A stretch of DNA of 35,186 nt from Treponema sp. (lineage in GTDB: Bacteria; Spirochaetota; Spirochaetia; Treponematales; Treponemataceae). A model generated the notes under the pieces. That model worked only from the letters and a program-made list of their open reading frames with translations. It had not been told where the DNA came from and ran no database searches. The position numbers and the translations under genes were made by a program. Positions 17,428 to 25,660 of the stretch are shown here, in pieces. The DNA lies in NCBI GenBank assembly GCA_023231445.1, contig JALNVF010000012.1, positions 1 to 35,186 on the forward strand. Direction: 5' to 3'. The stretch's first letter is position 1; each line of letters opens with the position of its first letter.

Positions 17428-17462
17428 AAAAAGAGCTGATCCGTAAAGATCAGCTCTTTTTT
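17428..17462. terminator. Bidirectional terminator between flgE and barrel protein gene
   Basis: A 14-base perfect stem (17428-17441 with 17448-17461), beginning with five A and ending with T6, has a 6-base loop. The A-run gives a U-run on the other strand, so it serves both convergent genes. Confidence 0.92.
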
Positions 17463-17479
17463 ATATGACAGTGACTAAG

Positions 17480-18460
17480 TTACATTCTGAAAACAGAAGA
17501 CAGAGATGCCGACCAGAGGTTGGTGCGGGGATTCCAGCATGCATTTGCCGTGAACTGTGTAAACAGTGCATTGAATCCGATTCCTGCAAATAGCTGAGTC
17601 TGAAGATCTGCAAAGTCAAATCCGTTCGACGAAACATCTCCCGATACACCATAGGAATCAGCAGTTCCGTTTGCATTAACGGTACTCGAATATTCATAAC
17701 TGTTGTTATTAGAAACAAGAACCTCTCTGACACCGGCGTACGGAACAAAAAACAGCAGTTTCTTTGATATTTGCGCCTGCAGATACAGTATATTCATGTT
17801 GAGTGTTAATCCGACTGACGAAGAGCTGTCTATAGAACCGGTATAGCCTTCATATGTACCGCTGTAGCTTTTTGAAACAGAAAAATCGAACGACTGATGC
17901 GTATAAATATATCCGAGACCGAGCGAAATTTTCGGGAGAATGATATTTCCCTCAAGTACAGCATACCGGACGTCGGCACCAAAAGTAAATTCATTTACGG
18001 ATGCTGAATAATCAGTAAAATTCAGGTTCTGAACATTTGCGAATGAACCGAATACTCCGATATCAAACGGAAGAAAAAAACCGCCGATGCGGGCATTCAG
18101 CGAATAGGCGGGAAGTACAAGCGTCCCCGGAAGTGAAAAATCAATGGAATTTGTTCCGCCCATTTGACTTATAATGGATTTTACCGCATCGGAAAGATCT
18201 CCTGTGTCAATGAATGTACCTGATGCAGAAAGTCCGATCAAAAAATGAGGGGGGACGGAAGGAAAGAAATTACCTATGTATGCGTCGGGGCATACGTTGA
18301 GCTGTGTTGTATTCTCAACGGTATCGTTTGATATACTTTTTGTTGTTTCTTCAAGACTTGAAGAAATTGCAGATGTCAGATCGTCACTGAACAGCGGCAC
18401 ACTGCACAAAGAAAAAATAAGAATAAATGTTGAAATAAAGATTATGTTATTTTTTTTCAT
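17480..18460 (-). CDS. Outer-membrane beta-barrel protein, function unknown
   Basis: The 326-residue protein starts with a signal peptide (basic MKKNN, hydrophobic core to about residue 22, likely cleavage near SVPLFS/D). Alternating polar and hydrophobic strands with many Y, F, G, S and N follow. The end is LWSASLSSVFRM, with Phe near the C-terminus as in barrel proteins. I do not recognise a specific family; treponemes have many lineage-specific barrels. GGAGG lies five bases before the ATG at 18460. The ATG at 18472 overlaps this site and is rejected. A cysteine near residue 19 has Leu just before it, so a lipoprotein signal is unlikely. Confidence 0.75.
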   Translation of the reverse strand: MKKNNIIFISTFILIFSLCSVPLFSDDLTSAISSSLEETTKSISNDTVENTTQLNVCPDAYIGNFFPSVPPHFLIGLSASGTFIDTGDLSDAVKSIISQMGGTNSIDFSLPGTLVLPAYSLNARIGGFFLPFDIGVFGSFANVQNLNFTDYSASVNEFTFGADVRYAVLEGNIILPKISLGLGYIYTHQSFDFSVSKSYSGTYEGYTGSIDSSSSVGLTLNMNILYLQAQISKKLLFFVPYAGVREVLVSNNNSYEYSSTVNANGTADSYGVSGDVSSNGFDFADLQTQLFAGIGFNALFTQFTANACWNPRTNLWSASLSSVFRM

Positions 18461-18477
18461 TAAAGCCTCCATTACTT

Positions 18478-18506
18478 ATTCTACCGATAAAGAATTGAAA
18501 AAACAA
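18478..18506 (-). promoter_or_regulatory. Candidate promoter of barrel protein gene
   Basis: On the minus strand TTGTTT (18506-18501) and TAGAAT (18483-18478) are 17 bases apart. The predicted mRNA would begin near 18471, just before the GGAGG ribosome-binding site, which supports the start at 18460. Confidence 0.5.
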
Positions 18507-18534
18507 GAAAAACAGCGAAAAATTATTTTGGTTA

Positions 18535-18563
18535 TTGACATAAAAAGGTGAATAATATATATT
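18535..18563 (+). promoter_or_regulatory. Promoter of tRNA-Phe
   Basis: Perfect TTGACA (18535-18540), a 17-base spacer and TATATT (18558-18563). The start would fall near 18570, five bases before the mature tRNA end. This is the clearest housekeeping promoter in the window. Confidence 0.82.
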
Positions 18564-18574
18564 GGACATCACAC

Positions 18575-18647
18575 GCCGCTATAGCTCAGATGGTAGAGCA
18601 ATGGACTGAAAATCCATGTGTCGTTGGTCCGATTCCAACTGGTGGCA
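18575..18647 (+). tRNA. tRNA-Phe (GAA)
   Basis: A 73-base cloverleaf folds cleanly: acceptor GCCGCTA with TGGTGGC (two G-U pairs), D stem GCTC/GAGC, anticodon stem ATGGA/TCCAT with loop CTGAAAA, so the anticodon is GAA at 18608-18610, and T stem GTTGG/CCAAC. Base 73 is A and CCA is not encoded. The T loop reads TCCGATT, so position 55 is C where U (pseudouridine) is almost universal. It is transcribed alone, with its own promoter and terminator. Confidence 0.96.
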
Positions 18648-18653
18648 GTTCAC

Positions 18654-18681
18654 CGGTCGAAATATTTTCGACCGTTTTTTT
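18654..18681 (+). terminator. Rho-independent terminator after tRNA-Phe
   Basis: A 9-base perfect stem (18654-18662 with 18666-18674), a 3-base loop and seven T follow the tRNA directly. Confidence 0.93.
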
Positions 18682-18701
18682 ATGCCCGTATGTTTTTCCC
18701 C

Positions 18702-18730
18702 TTGTTTGTAATGTCTTTTTATTTTATAAT
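18702..18730 (+). promoter_or_regulatory. Candidate promoter of ankyrin gene
   Basis: TTGTTT (18702-18707), a 17-base spacer and a perfect TATAAT (18725-18730). The expected start of transcription, about 18737, is at or within two bases of the ATG at 18739. Confidence 0.5.
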
Positions 18731-18738
18731 AACTGCAA

Positions 18739-19635
18739 ATGAATTGGCTGGTAATTGCAAATAATGCTGTAAAAGCAGAAGAACTGGAAAAAAAACTTTT
18801 ATTAAACGATTCCCGGACTGTTATCAATATTATTGATTCAGGAAGTAATGCTGCTGATTCTACGCTGCTGCTTATCAGCAGAGCAGATCATTGTATTATA
18901 CTTCTGAACAACAAAAATGAATATACATACGACATTTCCACTGTAATCGGGTATTTTCTTGGGAAAAAAGTGCCTGTATATACGACGCTTGAAATTTTTC
19001 CGGAAAGCAGCAGAATCAGTGCATTTGTTATGTATTTTCCGACAATAGAACTTCTTTTCAGTCATATCATCAGCAATTACAAAAAAATAGCCGGGGCGCA
19101 GTCAAAAAAGGAATCATTTGAATATTTATTTAAAAACGGAATTCCTTTTACTCCGGCATGTTTCGGACTGTTTATTGCAAAAGGAAGACTGGATGTATGC
19201 CGGAAATATTTTCAGGCAGGTATGAATGTAAATGTCCGTGACGGAGAAGGCACACCTATGCTTAATGTTGCAACCCGCCATGAACAGAAAGAATGTATTG
19301 CATGGCTGCTTGATAACGGAGCTGATATAGACGCAGTTTCGGCAGACCGCGGATATACGGCTCTTATGGACGCGGTATGGCGTGGTAATGAGGAAATTAC
19401 CGAGCTTCTTATAAAAAGAGGCTCAAAAATGAATACGGTGAACAAAGAAGGCCAGACCATGCTTGTCCTTGCCGTCGGCGCAGGGCATGAAAATATATGC
19501 CGTATGCTTGTCGAGCACGGTGAGAATCCCGATGTAAAAGATTCAATGGGAATGTCGGCATATGAGTATGCGAATCTCTTTAAAAAAGGAAATATTGCTG
19601 GGCTTCTTAAGAAATATCATAAGCAGCAGGGCTGA
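18739..19635 (+). CDS. Ankyrin-repeat protein with deoxyribosyltransferase/TIR-like N-terminus
   Basis: The 298-residue protein has two parts. Residues 1-85 look like a small Rossmann-type domain: a first strand NWLVIANN, then ADHCIILLNNKNEYTYDISTVIGYFLGKKVPVYT, which resembles the nucleoside 2-deoxyribosyltransferase/TIR-like pattern (with Asp where Glu is usual). Residues about 135-290 hold four ankyrin repeats, for example KECIAWLLDNGADIDAV and EITELLIKRGSKMNTV. There is no signal peptide, so it is cytoplasmic. No ribosome-binding site precedes the ATG. It lies seven bases before murG. The N-terminal assignment is inference by eye; the ankyrin part is secure. Confidence 0.8.
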   Translation: MNWLVIANNAVKAEELEKKLLLNDSRTVINIIDSGSNAADSTLLLISRADHCIILLNNKNEYTYDISTVIGYFLGKKVPVYTTLEIFPESSRISAFVMYFPTIELLFSHIISNYKKIAGAQSKKESFEYLFKNGIPFTPACFGLFIAKGRLDVCRKYFQAGMNVNVRDGEGTPMLNVATRHEQKECIAWLLDNGADIDAVSADRGYTALMDAVWRGNEEITELLIKRGSKMNTVNKEGQTMLVLAVGAGHENICRMLVEHGENPDVKDSMGMSAYEYANLFKKGNIAGLLKKYHKQQG

Positions 19636-19642
19636 TATACGT

Positions 19643-20791
19643 ATGAAACATGCGAATAAGACGATTACAGCCGCATTTGCCGGCGGCGGTACCGGCGGTC
19701 ATATTTATCCCGGACTTGCAGTAGCCGGTGAACTCCGGCAGCTGGCGGAGCAGAATGGAAAGAAAATCCGCATCTGCTGGATAGGCTGTTCATCAGGAAT
19801 GGACCGGTCGCTTGTTGAGAAAAATATTGACAGCCGCGGGATGAAAAGTGCAGATGAATTTTACGGTATTCCGGCGGGAAAATTACGCCGTTATTTTTCT
19901 TTTAGAAATTTTCTTGATCTTTTTAAAATACTTGCAGGTTTTTTTACGTCGCTTGTCGTTCTTATAAAAATAAAACCTGTTGTTCTTTTTTCTAAAGGGG
20001 GATTTGTAAGTGTTCCTCCGTGTGCTGCGGCTAAATTGCTTCATATTCCGGTATATACGCATGAATGCGATTTTACTCCCGGGCTTGCAACTCGTATTAA
20101 CGGTAAAAGTGCAGAACATATTCTTTTGTCGTACAAAGAGACGGAGCTGTATCTGAAAACCGGCTGCCGCAGAAAAGTAATCGTTACGGGGAATCCGGTG
20201 AGGTCTGTGTTTTATGAAGCGTCTGCAGACCGCGGAATGAAATTTCTGGGCATTGAACAAAAGGAAAAACCTGTACTGCTTGTACTTGGCGGGAGTTCAG
20301 GAGCCCGTCAGATTAATGAGCTTATAGCAGAAAATCTTGACTGGCTCTGTGAACGGTATATTGTTGTTCATCAGACCGGCATGCAGAATGCAGACAGAAG
20401 TGATGTTCTGCACGCAGATTACCGGCCTTTTGGTTTTATTTATGCGGAAATGCCTGATGTGATTGCAGCTGCGGACGTCGTACTCTCGCGTGCAGGGGCA
20501 AACTCCATATGGGAGTGTGCTGTGCTTGCAAAACCGCTTGTACTTGTTCCTCTGTGCGGTTCTGGTACCAGAGGCGACCAGGAAGACAACGCACGGTATT
20601 TCGAAAATCACGGAGCTGCCGTTGTGCTTTCACGCAGTAATGCAACTTCAGAAAAAATGAAGCAGGCGCTTGAAAATCTTTTGTCTGCTGAAATACGGTC
20701 GCATCTAAGTGATGCCTGCGGAAAACTTGCCGGAGGGACACGGCCTGCTGAAAAAATTGCCCGATTGTTGTATACTGAGATTAAAGGGTAG
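19643..20791 (+). CDS. murG: UDP-GlcNAc:undecaprenyl-PP-MurNAc-pentapeptide GlcNAc transferase
   Basis: MurG makes lipid II from lipid I at the inner face of the membrane. The 382 residues start with the diagnostic glycine-rich loop GGGTGGHIYP (14-23). Later come PVYTHECDFTPGLATRIN, the second-domain start LLVLGGSSGARQIN, and VLSRAGANSIWECAVLAKPLVLVPL for UDP-GlcNAc binding. The ATG at 19643 is chosen because the family's first strand follows directly; upstream in-frame starts lie inside the ankyrin gene. The ribosome-binding site is weak (AGGG about 12 bases upstream), so translation may be coupled to the gene before it. Confidence 0.95.
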   Translation: MKHANKTITAAFAGGGTGGHIYPGLAVAGELRQLAEQNGKKIRICWIGCSSGMDRSLVEKNIDSRGMKSADEFYGIPAGKLRRYFSFRNFLDLFKILAGFFTSLVVLIKIKPVVLFSKGGFVSVPPCAAAKLLHIPVYTHECDFTPGLATRINGKSAEHILLSYKETELYLKTGCRRKVIVTGNPVRSVFYEASADRGMKFLGIEQKEKPVLLVLGGSSGARQINELIAENLDWLCERYIVVHQTGMQNADRSDVLHADYRPFGFIYAEMPDVIAAADVVLSRAGANSIWECAVLAKPLVLVPLCGSGTRGDQEDNARYFENHGAAVVLSRSNATSEKMKQALENLLSAEIRSHLSDACGKLAGGTRPAEKIARLLYTEIKG

Positions 20792-20795
20792 AATT

Positions 20796-21278
20796 ATGAC
20801 ATTTGCGGTGATAGATCTGATATTTTCCGGTATTATTCTTATATTTATGATAACAGGTGCAGTGAGGGGACTTATACGTGAGTTTTTCAGTAAGGCATCT
20901 TTTATATGCGGAATTATTGGAGCAGTACTGCTTACACCGAAACTTCAGCCGTATGTGAGTGGAATAGTGAAAAATACGCTGGCAGCAAAAGCTGTTTCTT
21001 TTATTCTTTTGTTCATTATTTTCTTCCTTGTTGTGAAAATCATACAGGAATTTTTCAGTGCTGTTTTTTCCGGAGAAATTCTCAGAGGACTTGATCATTC
21101 TCTCGGCCTGGGATTTGGTATTCTTGAGGGTATTGTGATAGTAATTTTTATTCTGACACTTATTGAAATACAGCCGTGGTTCAATGCTGCGGATATACTG
21201 AAAGGCAGCTTTTTTGCAAAAATTCTTAACGGAGTGATTCAGGCTCCGGTACGGGAAATACAGGGGATGACAGCGTAA
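20796..21278 (+). CDS. cvpA: CvpA family membrane protein
   Basis: The 160-residue inner-membrane protein has four hydrophobic segments (about 3-25, 31-50, 64-86 and 100-123), and the family features GAVRGLIREFF near the start. CvpA was named for colicin V production and has been linked to envelope stress and bile tolerance; its molecular role is not settled. AGGG lies before the ATG, four bases after the murG stop. Its stop overlaps the next start (TAATG). Confidence 0.85.
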   Translation: MTFAVIDLIFSGIILIFMITGAVRGLIREFFSKASFICGIIGAVLLTPKLQPYVSGIVKNTLAAKAVSFILLFIIFFLVVKIIQEFFSAVFSGEILRGLDHSLGLGFGILEGIVIVIFILTLIEIQPWFNAADILKGSFFAKILNGVIQAPVREIQGMTA

Positions 21279-22504
21279 TGTATGAAAATCTGCTTCATCA
21301 GGAAATATGTTCAGTTCTCGAAAAGGATATAAGTGCTGACTGTCTTCCGGGAGCGGTTCTTTTTTCCGGATCTTCCGGAACGGGAAAGCTTTCGTGTGCG
21401 CTTGAGACTGCGCGTATATTATCCTGTACGGGACCCGAAAAAGGTTTCTGGATGTGTACCTGCCAGTCGTGTCTGCAGCATAAAGCACTTGTAAATCAGA
21501 ATGTCGTTCTTGCAGGACCCCGGGACTGTACGCTGGAAACAGCCGCCGCCGCCAGTGTGCTCGGTAAAGCCTGTGAAACAAATGCTTCCTATTTAAAATC
21601 GGCACGCTATCTTTTTCTGCGCAGTGTACGAAAACTTACGATGCGTTTTAATCCTGTACTGTGGGACGGTGACGATAAAGTATCAAAGATTGCGGCCGTA
21701 ATGTCTGAAATAGACGAACTTATGGAAACAATCGATTTTCCTCATGAATTATCCGGTACCGGGACACTTTCCAGAACCTGCGCACAGATTCAGAAACTCT
21801 GTGAAAAACTGGAATCAACATTTCTCTATGATTCTATTCCGGTAAAGCAGATACGAAATGTTTCTTCGTGGGCGCGTATTAAGTCCGGGGAAGGGAAAAA
21901 AACTGTTATTATTGAAAATGCAGACCGCATGCTTGAAAGTGTCCGCAACGCGCTGCTTAAGATTCTTGAGGAACCGCCGCAGGACACGGTATTCATACTT
22001 ACAACAAGCCGCCGCAATGCGGTTATGCCGACGATTCTTTCACGGGTGCGTACATATCAGTTCAGAGACCGCACTCTGCAGGAACAGCTCGACGTTGTAC
22101 AGCGCATTTTTCACGATACGGAATACACAGGTACTCTCCAGGAATATATAGAGACTTTTCTTTCTGTTCCTCCGGCTCAGATACGTCTGTGTGCGGAAAA
22201 ATTTTTCAGGGAAATTGCCCTGAATCATCTGCCTGATGTGAATCAGGCAGTAAAAGAATGCGGCGGTTTTGATCCGCGTCTTATTTTCCGGCTGTTTCTT
22301 GCGGGTATGGTTGAAGCACAGAAAAAACTTATGTTTACCGCAGCAGGCGCGGAATGTTCCGCTTTGTGCGTGGATGCGTTCAGAATGTGCTGGAATAATG
22401 TTACCGTATTCAATCAGTCGCCTGCGGCGGCACTTGAGGAACTTGTACGCACTCTTTCTAAAATAAACAGACTGCACGGAATGGTTTTTAAGGCGGCTGT
22501 ATGA
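21278..22504 (+). CDS. holB: DNA polymerase III subunit delta' (clamp-loader AAA+ protein)
   Basis: The 408-residue protein has the AAA+ clamp-loader fold: the P-loop-like GSSGTGKLS near residue 32, zinc-site cysteines in CTCQSC around 61-66, KKTVIIENADRML, ALLKILEEPPQDTVFILTT, and the sensor/arginine motif PTILSRVRTYQF (SRV where SRC is typical). Delta' is the stator of the clamp loader that places the beta clamp on DNA. A helical insertion of roughly 65 residues (about 95-165), between the zinc region and the Walker B area, makes it longer than the usual 330. It overlaps its neighbours on both sides by one to four bases. Confidence 0.85.
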   Translation: MYENLLHQEICSVLEKDISADCLPGAVLFSGSSGTGKLSCALETARILSCTGPEKGFWMCTCQSCLQHKALVNQNVVLAGPRDCTLETAAAASVLGKACETNASYLKSARYLFLRSVRKLTMRFNPVLWDGDDKVSKIAAVMSEIDELMETIDFPHELSGTGTLSRTCAQIQKLCEKLESTFLYDSIPVKQIRNVSSWARIKSGEGKKTVIIENADRMLESVRNALLKILEEPPQDTVFILTTSRRNAVMPTILSRVRTYQFRDRTLQEQLDVVQRIFHDTEYTGTLQEYIETFLSVPPAQIRLCAEKFFREIALNHLPDVNQAVKECGGFDPRLIFRLFLAGMVEAQKKLMFTAAGAECSALCVDAFRMCWNNVTVFNQSPAAALEELVRTLSKINRLHGMVFKAAV

Positions 22505-23787
22505 GTGAATATTTCAGACGGGTAAGTGAAAAAATATCAAAGCTTTCTGACGAGCAGGTAAAGGAATTTCTTGATGCAGTGGCGGGAAAAAACGATATGC
22601 TCGATTCTATCTTTGAATCACTTTCGACCGGCCTGATCATTGTCGATGAAAAATGGAAATTAATTTTTACGAATAAAGCTGCGGAGCGGTACCTCCCGTT
22701 TTCGATCAGACCGGAAGAATCGAAATCGGAAAATGTCCCGTTATGGCAGCTTATAGACGATTCGTCCATAGAAAATTTTCTGGAAGACTGCTTTAAAAAT
22801 AACCGGTCGAACGTTTCCGATGAATTCACGACAGCTACAGCAAACGGATCTGTCCGTTTTATAACTATTTCCGTGCTTCCTCTTATAAAGCAGCAGCAGA
22901 TGACCGGATCGATCGTCACCGTGAACGATATTACAGAAAAGCGCAGTCAGGAAATATTACTCCACCGGATGGAGAATCTTGCAGGACTTACCAATCTGGC
23001 TGCAGGAATGGCACACGAAATAAAAAATCCACTTGGAGCCATAAGCATACATGTTCAACTTATTCAGAAAGCACTTAAAAAATCAAGAGAGAACGACGGT
23101 ATGCTTCCTGATGAGAAATTTCTTGAAAAACATCTTGATGTGGTAAATGAAGAAATTGACAATCTTAACAGAAAGGTCATGGATTTTCTTATGGCCGTGC
23201 GTCCGGTAAACGCAAAACTGGAACTTCTTGATATCGACCGGATAATACATGATGCGGCTGTATTTATAACACCGGAATTTCATAATTATCATATAATGGT
23301 TCATGTGCGGACATGTAAAAATTCAGTCCGGCTTCTTATTGATGAAAAACTTTGTAAAGAGGTTCTTATAAATATTGCACAGAACGCGATTGCTGCGATT
23401 CAGGAGCGTTATCCCGACTGCGGAAAAGATTCGGCGAATTCCAAATGTCAGGGAATGTTTGAAATAATAACTTTTCTGAAAGACGATAAATATATCATTA
23501 CCATATCCGACAACGGAATAGGTATGAGTGAAGATACCGCTTCCCATATATTCGAACCGTATTTTACGACAAAGGCAAACGGCACCGGACTTGGCATGAC
23601 GATGGTGTACAAGATTATTAAGGAATTCAAAGGGGATATACAGGTAAAATCAATACAGGGGGAGGGTACGCTTTTTACTATTACACTTCCTGTTCCGCAG
23701 ACAGACAGAAAACTTCTGACTGAAAATACGAAGGAACGACCGGAATACGATACCGGTAAAATAGCTCAAAAGATGGCAAAGAAATGA
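22501..23787 (+). CDS. Cytoplasmic PAS histidine kinase, AtoS/NtrB type
   Basis: The 428-residue sensor kinase has a PAS domain (about 30-145), a dimerisation domain with phospho-accepting His172 in MAHEIKNPLGA, and a catalytic ATPase domain with the N box (LINIAQNAIAAIQE), G1 (ISDNGIGM), the F box and G2 (NGTGLGM). No membrane segment or signal peptide is visible, so it must sense an internal cue. ATGA overlaps at both ends join it to delta' and to the regulator that follows, with which it forms a two-component pair. T. pallidum has a pair called atoS/atoC here, as I recall. The signal is unknown. Confidence 0.92.
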   Translation: MSEYFRRVSEKISKLSDEQVKEFLDAVAGKNDMLDSIFESLSTGLIIVDEKWKLIFTNKAAERYLPFSIRPEESKSENVPLWQLIDDSSIENFLEDCFKNNRSNVSDEFTTATANGSVRFITISVLPLIKQQQMTGSIVTVNDITEKRSQEILLHRMENLAGLTNLAAGMAHEIKNPLGAISIHVQLIQKALKKSRENDGMLPDEKFLEKHLDVVNEEIDNLNRKVMDFLMAVRPVNAKLELLDIDRIIHDAAVFITPEFHNYHIMVHVRTCKNSVRLLIDEKLCKEVLINIAQNAIAAIQERYPDCGKDSANSKCQGMFEIITFLKDDKYIITISDNGIGMSEDTASHIFEPYFTTKANGTGLGMTMVYKIIKEFKGDIQVKSIQGEGTLFTITLPVPQTDRKLLTENTKERPEYDTGKIAQKMAKK

Positions 23788-25169
23788 AATTTACAATATT
23801 GATAATCGATGATGAAAAGAATATCCGCGAGGGATTGGGAACCTCGTTTGAACTTGAAGGGTACGAAGTCCGGCTTGCAGCAAACGGTCAGGAAGGGCTT
23901 GATTATATAGCAAAAGGTGATATTGATCTTGTTGTTACCGATCTGCGTATGGACGGTATTTCCGGAGAGGAAGTACTGCGGCGTGTTACGACTGAAACAC
24001 CCGGAATACCGGTAATAGTGCTTACCGGTCATGGAAGCATTGATGCCGCTGTGGATGCAATGCGTCAGGGGGCGTATGATTTTCTTACGAAACCGCTGAA
24101 TCTTGATCAGCTTACCATGATTGTAAAACGGGCATTGCAGGGACGTGAACTTTCACTGCAGCATCAGCAGCTTCAGAAGGAAGTAGAGGGGGCGCACAAG
24201 TTTGACAACATGATCGGCAAAAGCGCCGAGATGCAGAAAGTATTCGAGCTTGTAAAACGGGTCGCTCCGACAAAAGCGTCAGTTCTCATAACAGGAGAAA
24301 GCGGAGTCGGAAAAGAACTTGTAGCCGATGCCGTTCACAATCTTTCGCCCCGCAGCGGACACGAAATGATAAAAGTGCATTGTGCCGCACTGAGCGAATC
24401 ACTTCTTGAAAGCGAACTGTTCGGACATGAGAAAGGAGCATATACCGGCGCCGACAAAATGCAGAAGGGGCGTTTTGAACTTGCCCATGAAAGTACCATT
24501 TTTCTTGATGAAATAGGCGAGATAAATCCCAGTGTACAGGTAAAACTCCTCCGTGTCCTGCAGGACCGGAAATTTGAACGTGTCGGCGGCGAACAGACTA
24601 TCGATGTGGATGTGCGCATAATAGCAGCTACCAATAAAGATATGGAAAAAGAAGTTGCCGCAGGCCGGTTCCGTGAAGACTTGTATTACCGTCTTAACGT
24701 TGTGCATATAGAAGTTCCTCCGCTTCGTGAACGGCGTGATGATATTCCGCTTCTTCTAAATTCCTTTTTGAGTGAATTTGCGAACGAAAACGGGAAACAG
24801 ATTACCGGTATAGATACACGGGCACGCGCTGCACTCTACAAGTATGACTGGCCCGGTAATATCCGTCAGCTGCGGAACTGTATGGAAAGCGCAGTTGTAA
24901 TGTGCATGAAAAATGAAATCACACTTGACGATCTGCCTCCGTCGATCAGCGGTATAAAAGATTCAGCCGCTATTACTATTCCTGTCGGTATAAAACTTGA
25001 TGAAGCTGAAAAAACGATTATCCGTGAAAATCTTGCGGCTAATAAAGGAAATAAAAGCAGAACGGCTGATATTCTCGGCATCGGACGGAAAACACTTCAC
25101 CGGAAACTTCAGGAATACGGCATGGAAGATGAACCGGACGGAGATGAAGAAAAAAGTCAGCAGAGCTAA
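23784..25169 (+). CDS. Sigma-54-dependent response regulator, NtrC/AtoC type
   Basis: The 461-residue activator has a receiver domain with acidic pocket D9/D10 and phospho-acceptor Asp53 (VTDLRMDG), an AAA+ domain with Walker A GESGVGKE, and the sigma-54 contact loop GAYTGA (218-223, a common variant of GAFTGA). LDEIGEI is Walker B. A Fis-type helix-turn-helix closes it (KSRTADILGIGRKTLHRKLQEYG). It should activate RpoN promoters after phosphorylation by the adjoining kinase. No -24/-12 element was found in this window by eye, so its targets lie elsewhere. Confidence 0.94.
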   Translation: MKFTILIIDDEKNIREGLGTSFELEGYEVRLAANGQEGLDYIAKGDIDLVVTDLRMDGISGEEVLRRVTTETPGIPVIVLTGHGSIDAAVDAMRQGAYDFLTKPLNLDQLTMIVKRALQGRELSLQHQQLQKEVEGAHKFDNMIGKSAEMQKVFELVKRVAPTKASVLITGESGVGKELVADAVHNLSPRSGHEMIKVHCAALSESLLESELFGHEKGAYTGADKMQKGRFELAHESTIFLDEIGEINPSVQVKLLRVLQDRKFERVGGEQTIDVDVRIIAATNKDMEKEVAAGRFREDLYYRLNVVHIEVPPLRERRDDIPLLLNSFLSEFANENGKQITGIDTRARAALYKYDWPGNIRQLRNCMESAVVMCMKNEITLDDLPPSISGIKDSAAITIPVGIKLDEAEKTIIRENLAANKGNKSRTADILGIGRKTLHRKLQEYGMEDEPDGDEEKSQQS

Positions 25170-25182
25170 GACTGCTTACTGA

Positions 25183-25638
25183 TTATTTGTCCTGACCGTT
25201 TTTTTGGCGGGATTTCCATTCCGTCAGTATTTCGTATGCTTCAATGATTTCTGCAGTTTTTCGTTTCGCAATTTTCTGTATTGTCTCATTGCTGCTGTTT
25301 ATGTCAGGATGGAATATTTTAAGCTTGGCGCGGTATGCGTTTCTGATTTCGTCTTCCGTCGAATCTGTTCCTGTTTCTAAAACTGCATACGACCGTGCAA
25401 CATAGTCGGGAAGACTGACAGCAGTATGATAGGTGCGGATTATTTCACCTTTTCTTATTTTCTTTTTTCCGAAAATAATACGTGCGGCTCTTTTTCTGCT
25501 GCTGCTCAGAACGGAAGATTTTTTTGTATCCCCCTCTTCAGGAGATACAAATTGTGGATTGTTATTTTTTGGGGGGAGTGTACCGGATTCCAGCGCACCG
25601 CTGAGAAGGTCTCCGAGCTTGTCGTACATGGAACCCAT
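25183..25638 (-). CDS. Small protein with C-terminal J domain
   Basis: The 151-residue protein has a polar, probably disordered N-terminal half with a basic stretch (about 48-63) and a J domain at the C-terminus (about 81-145) carrying the HPD tripeptide (110-112) that stimulates DnaK. It lacks the G/F, zinc and substrate domains of true DnaJ, so it would be a specialised co-chaperone. GGGGAG lies five bases before the ATG. It starts 22 bases after glgC and is probably co-transcribed with it. It converges on the response regulator with only 13 bases between the stops. Confidence 0.85.
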   Translation of the reverse strand: MGSMYDKLGDLLSGALESGTLPPKNNNPQFVSPEEGDTKKSSVLSSSRKRAARIIFGKKKIRKGEIIRTYHTAVSLPDYVARSYAVLETGTDSTEDEIRNAYRAKLKIFHPDINSSNETIQKIAKRKTAEIIEAYEILTEWKSRQKNGQDK

Positions 25639-25660
25639 CTTTTCTCCCCGGTATCAGAAT

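Noticed and set aside
18483..18490. ACCGATAA as a second sigma-28 promoter
   Set aside because: No TAAA-like -35 at the right distance and no motility gene downstream on that strand; only the tRNA follows, with its own promoter.
20781..21605. Open frame of 274 codons on the minus strand over cvpA and delta'
   Set aside because: Covers two confident genes; product is rich in Y, R, H, K and N without a recognisable domain.
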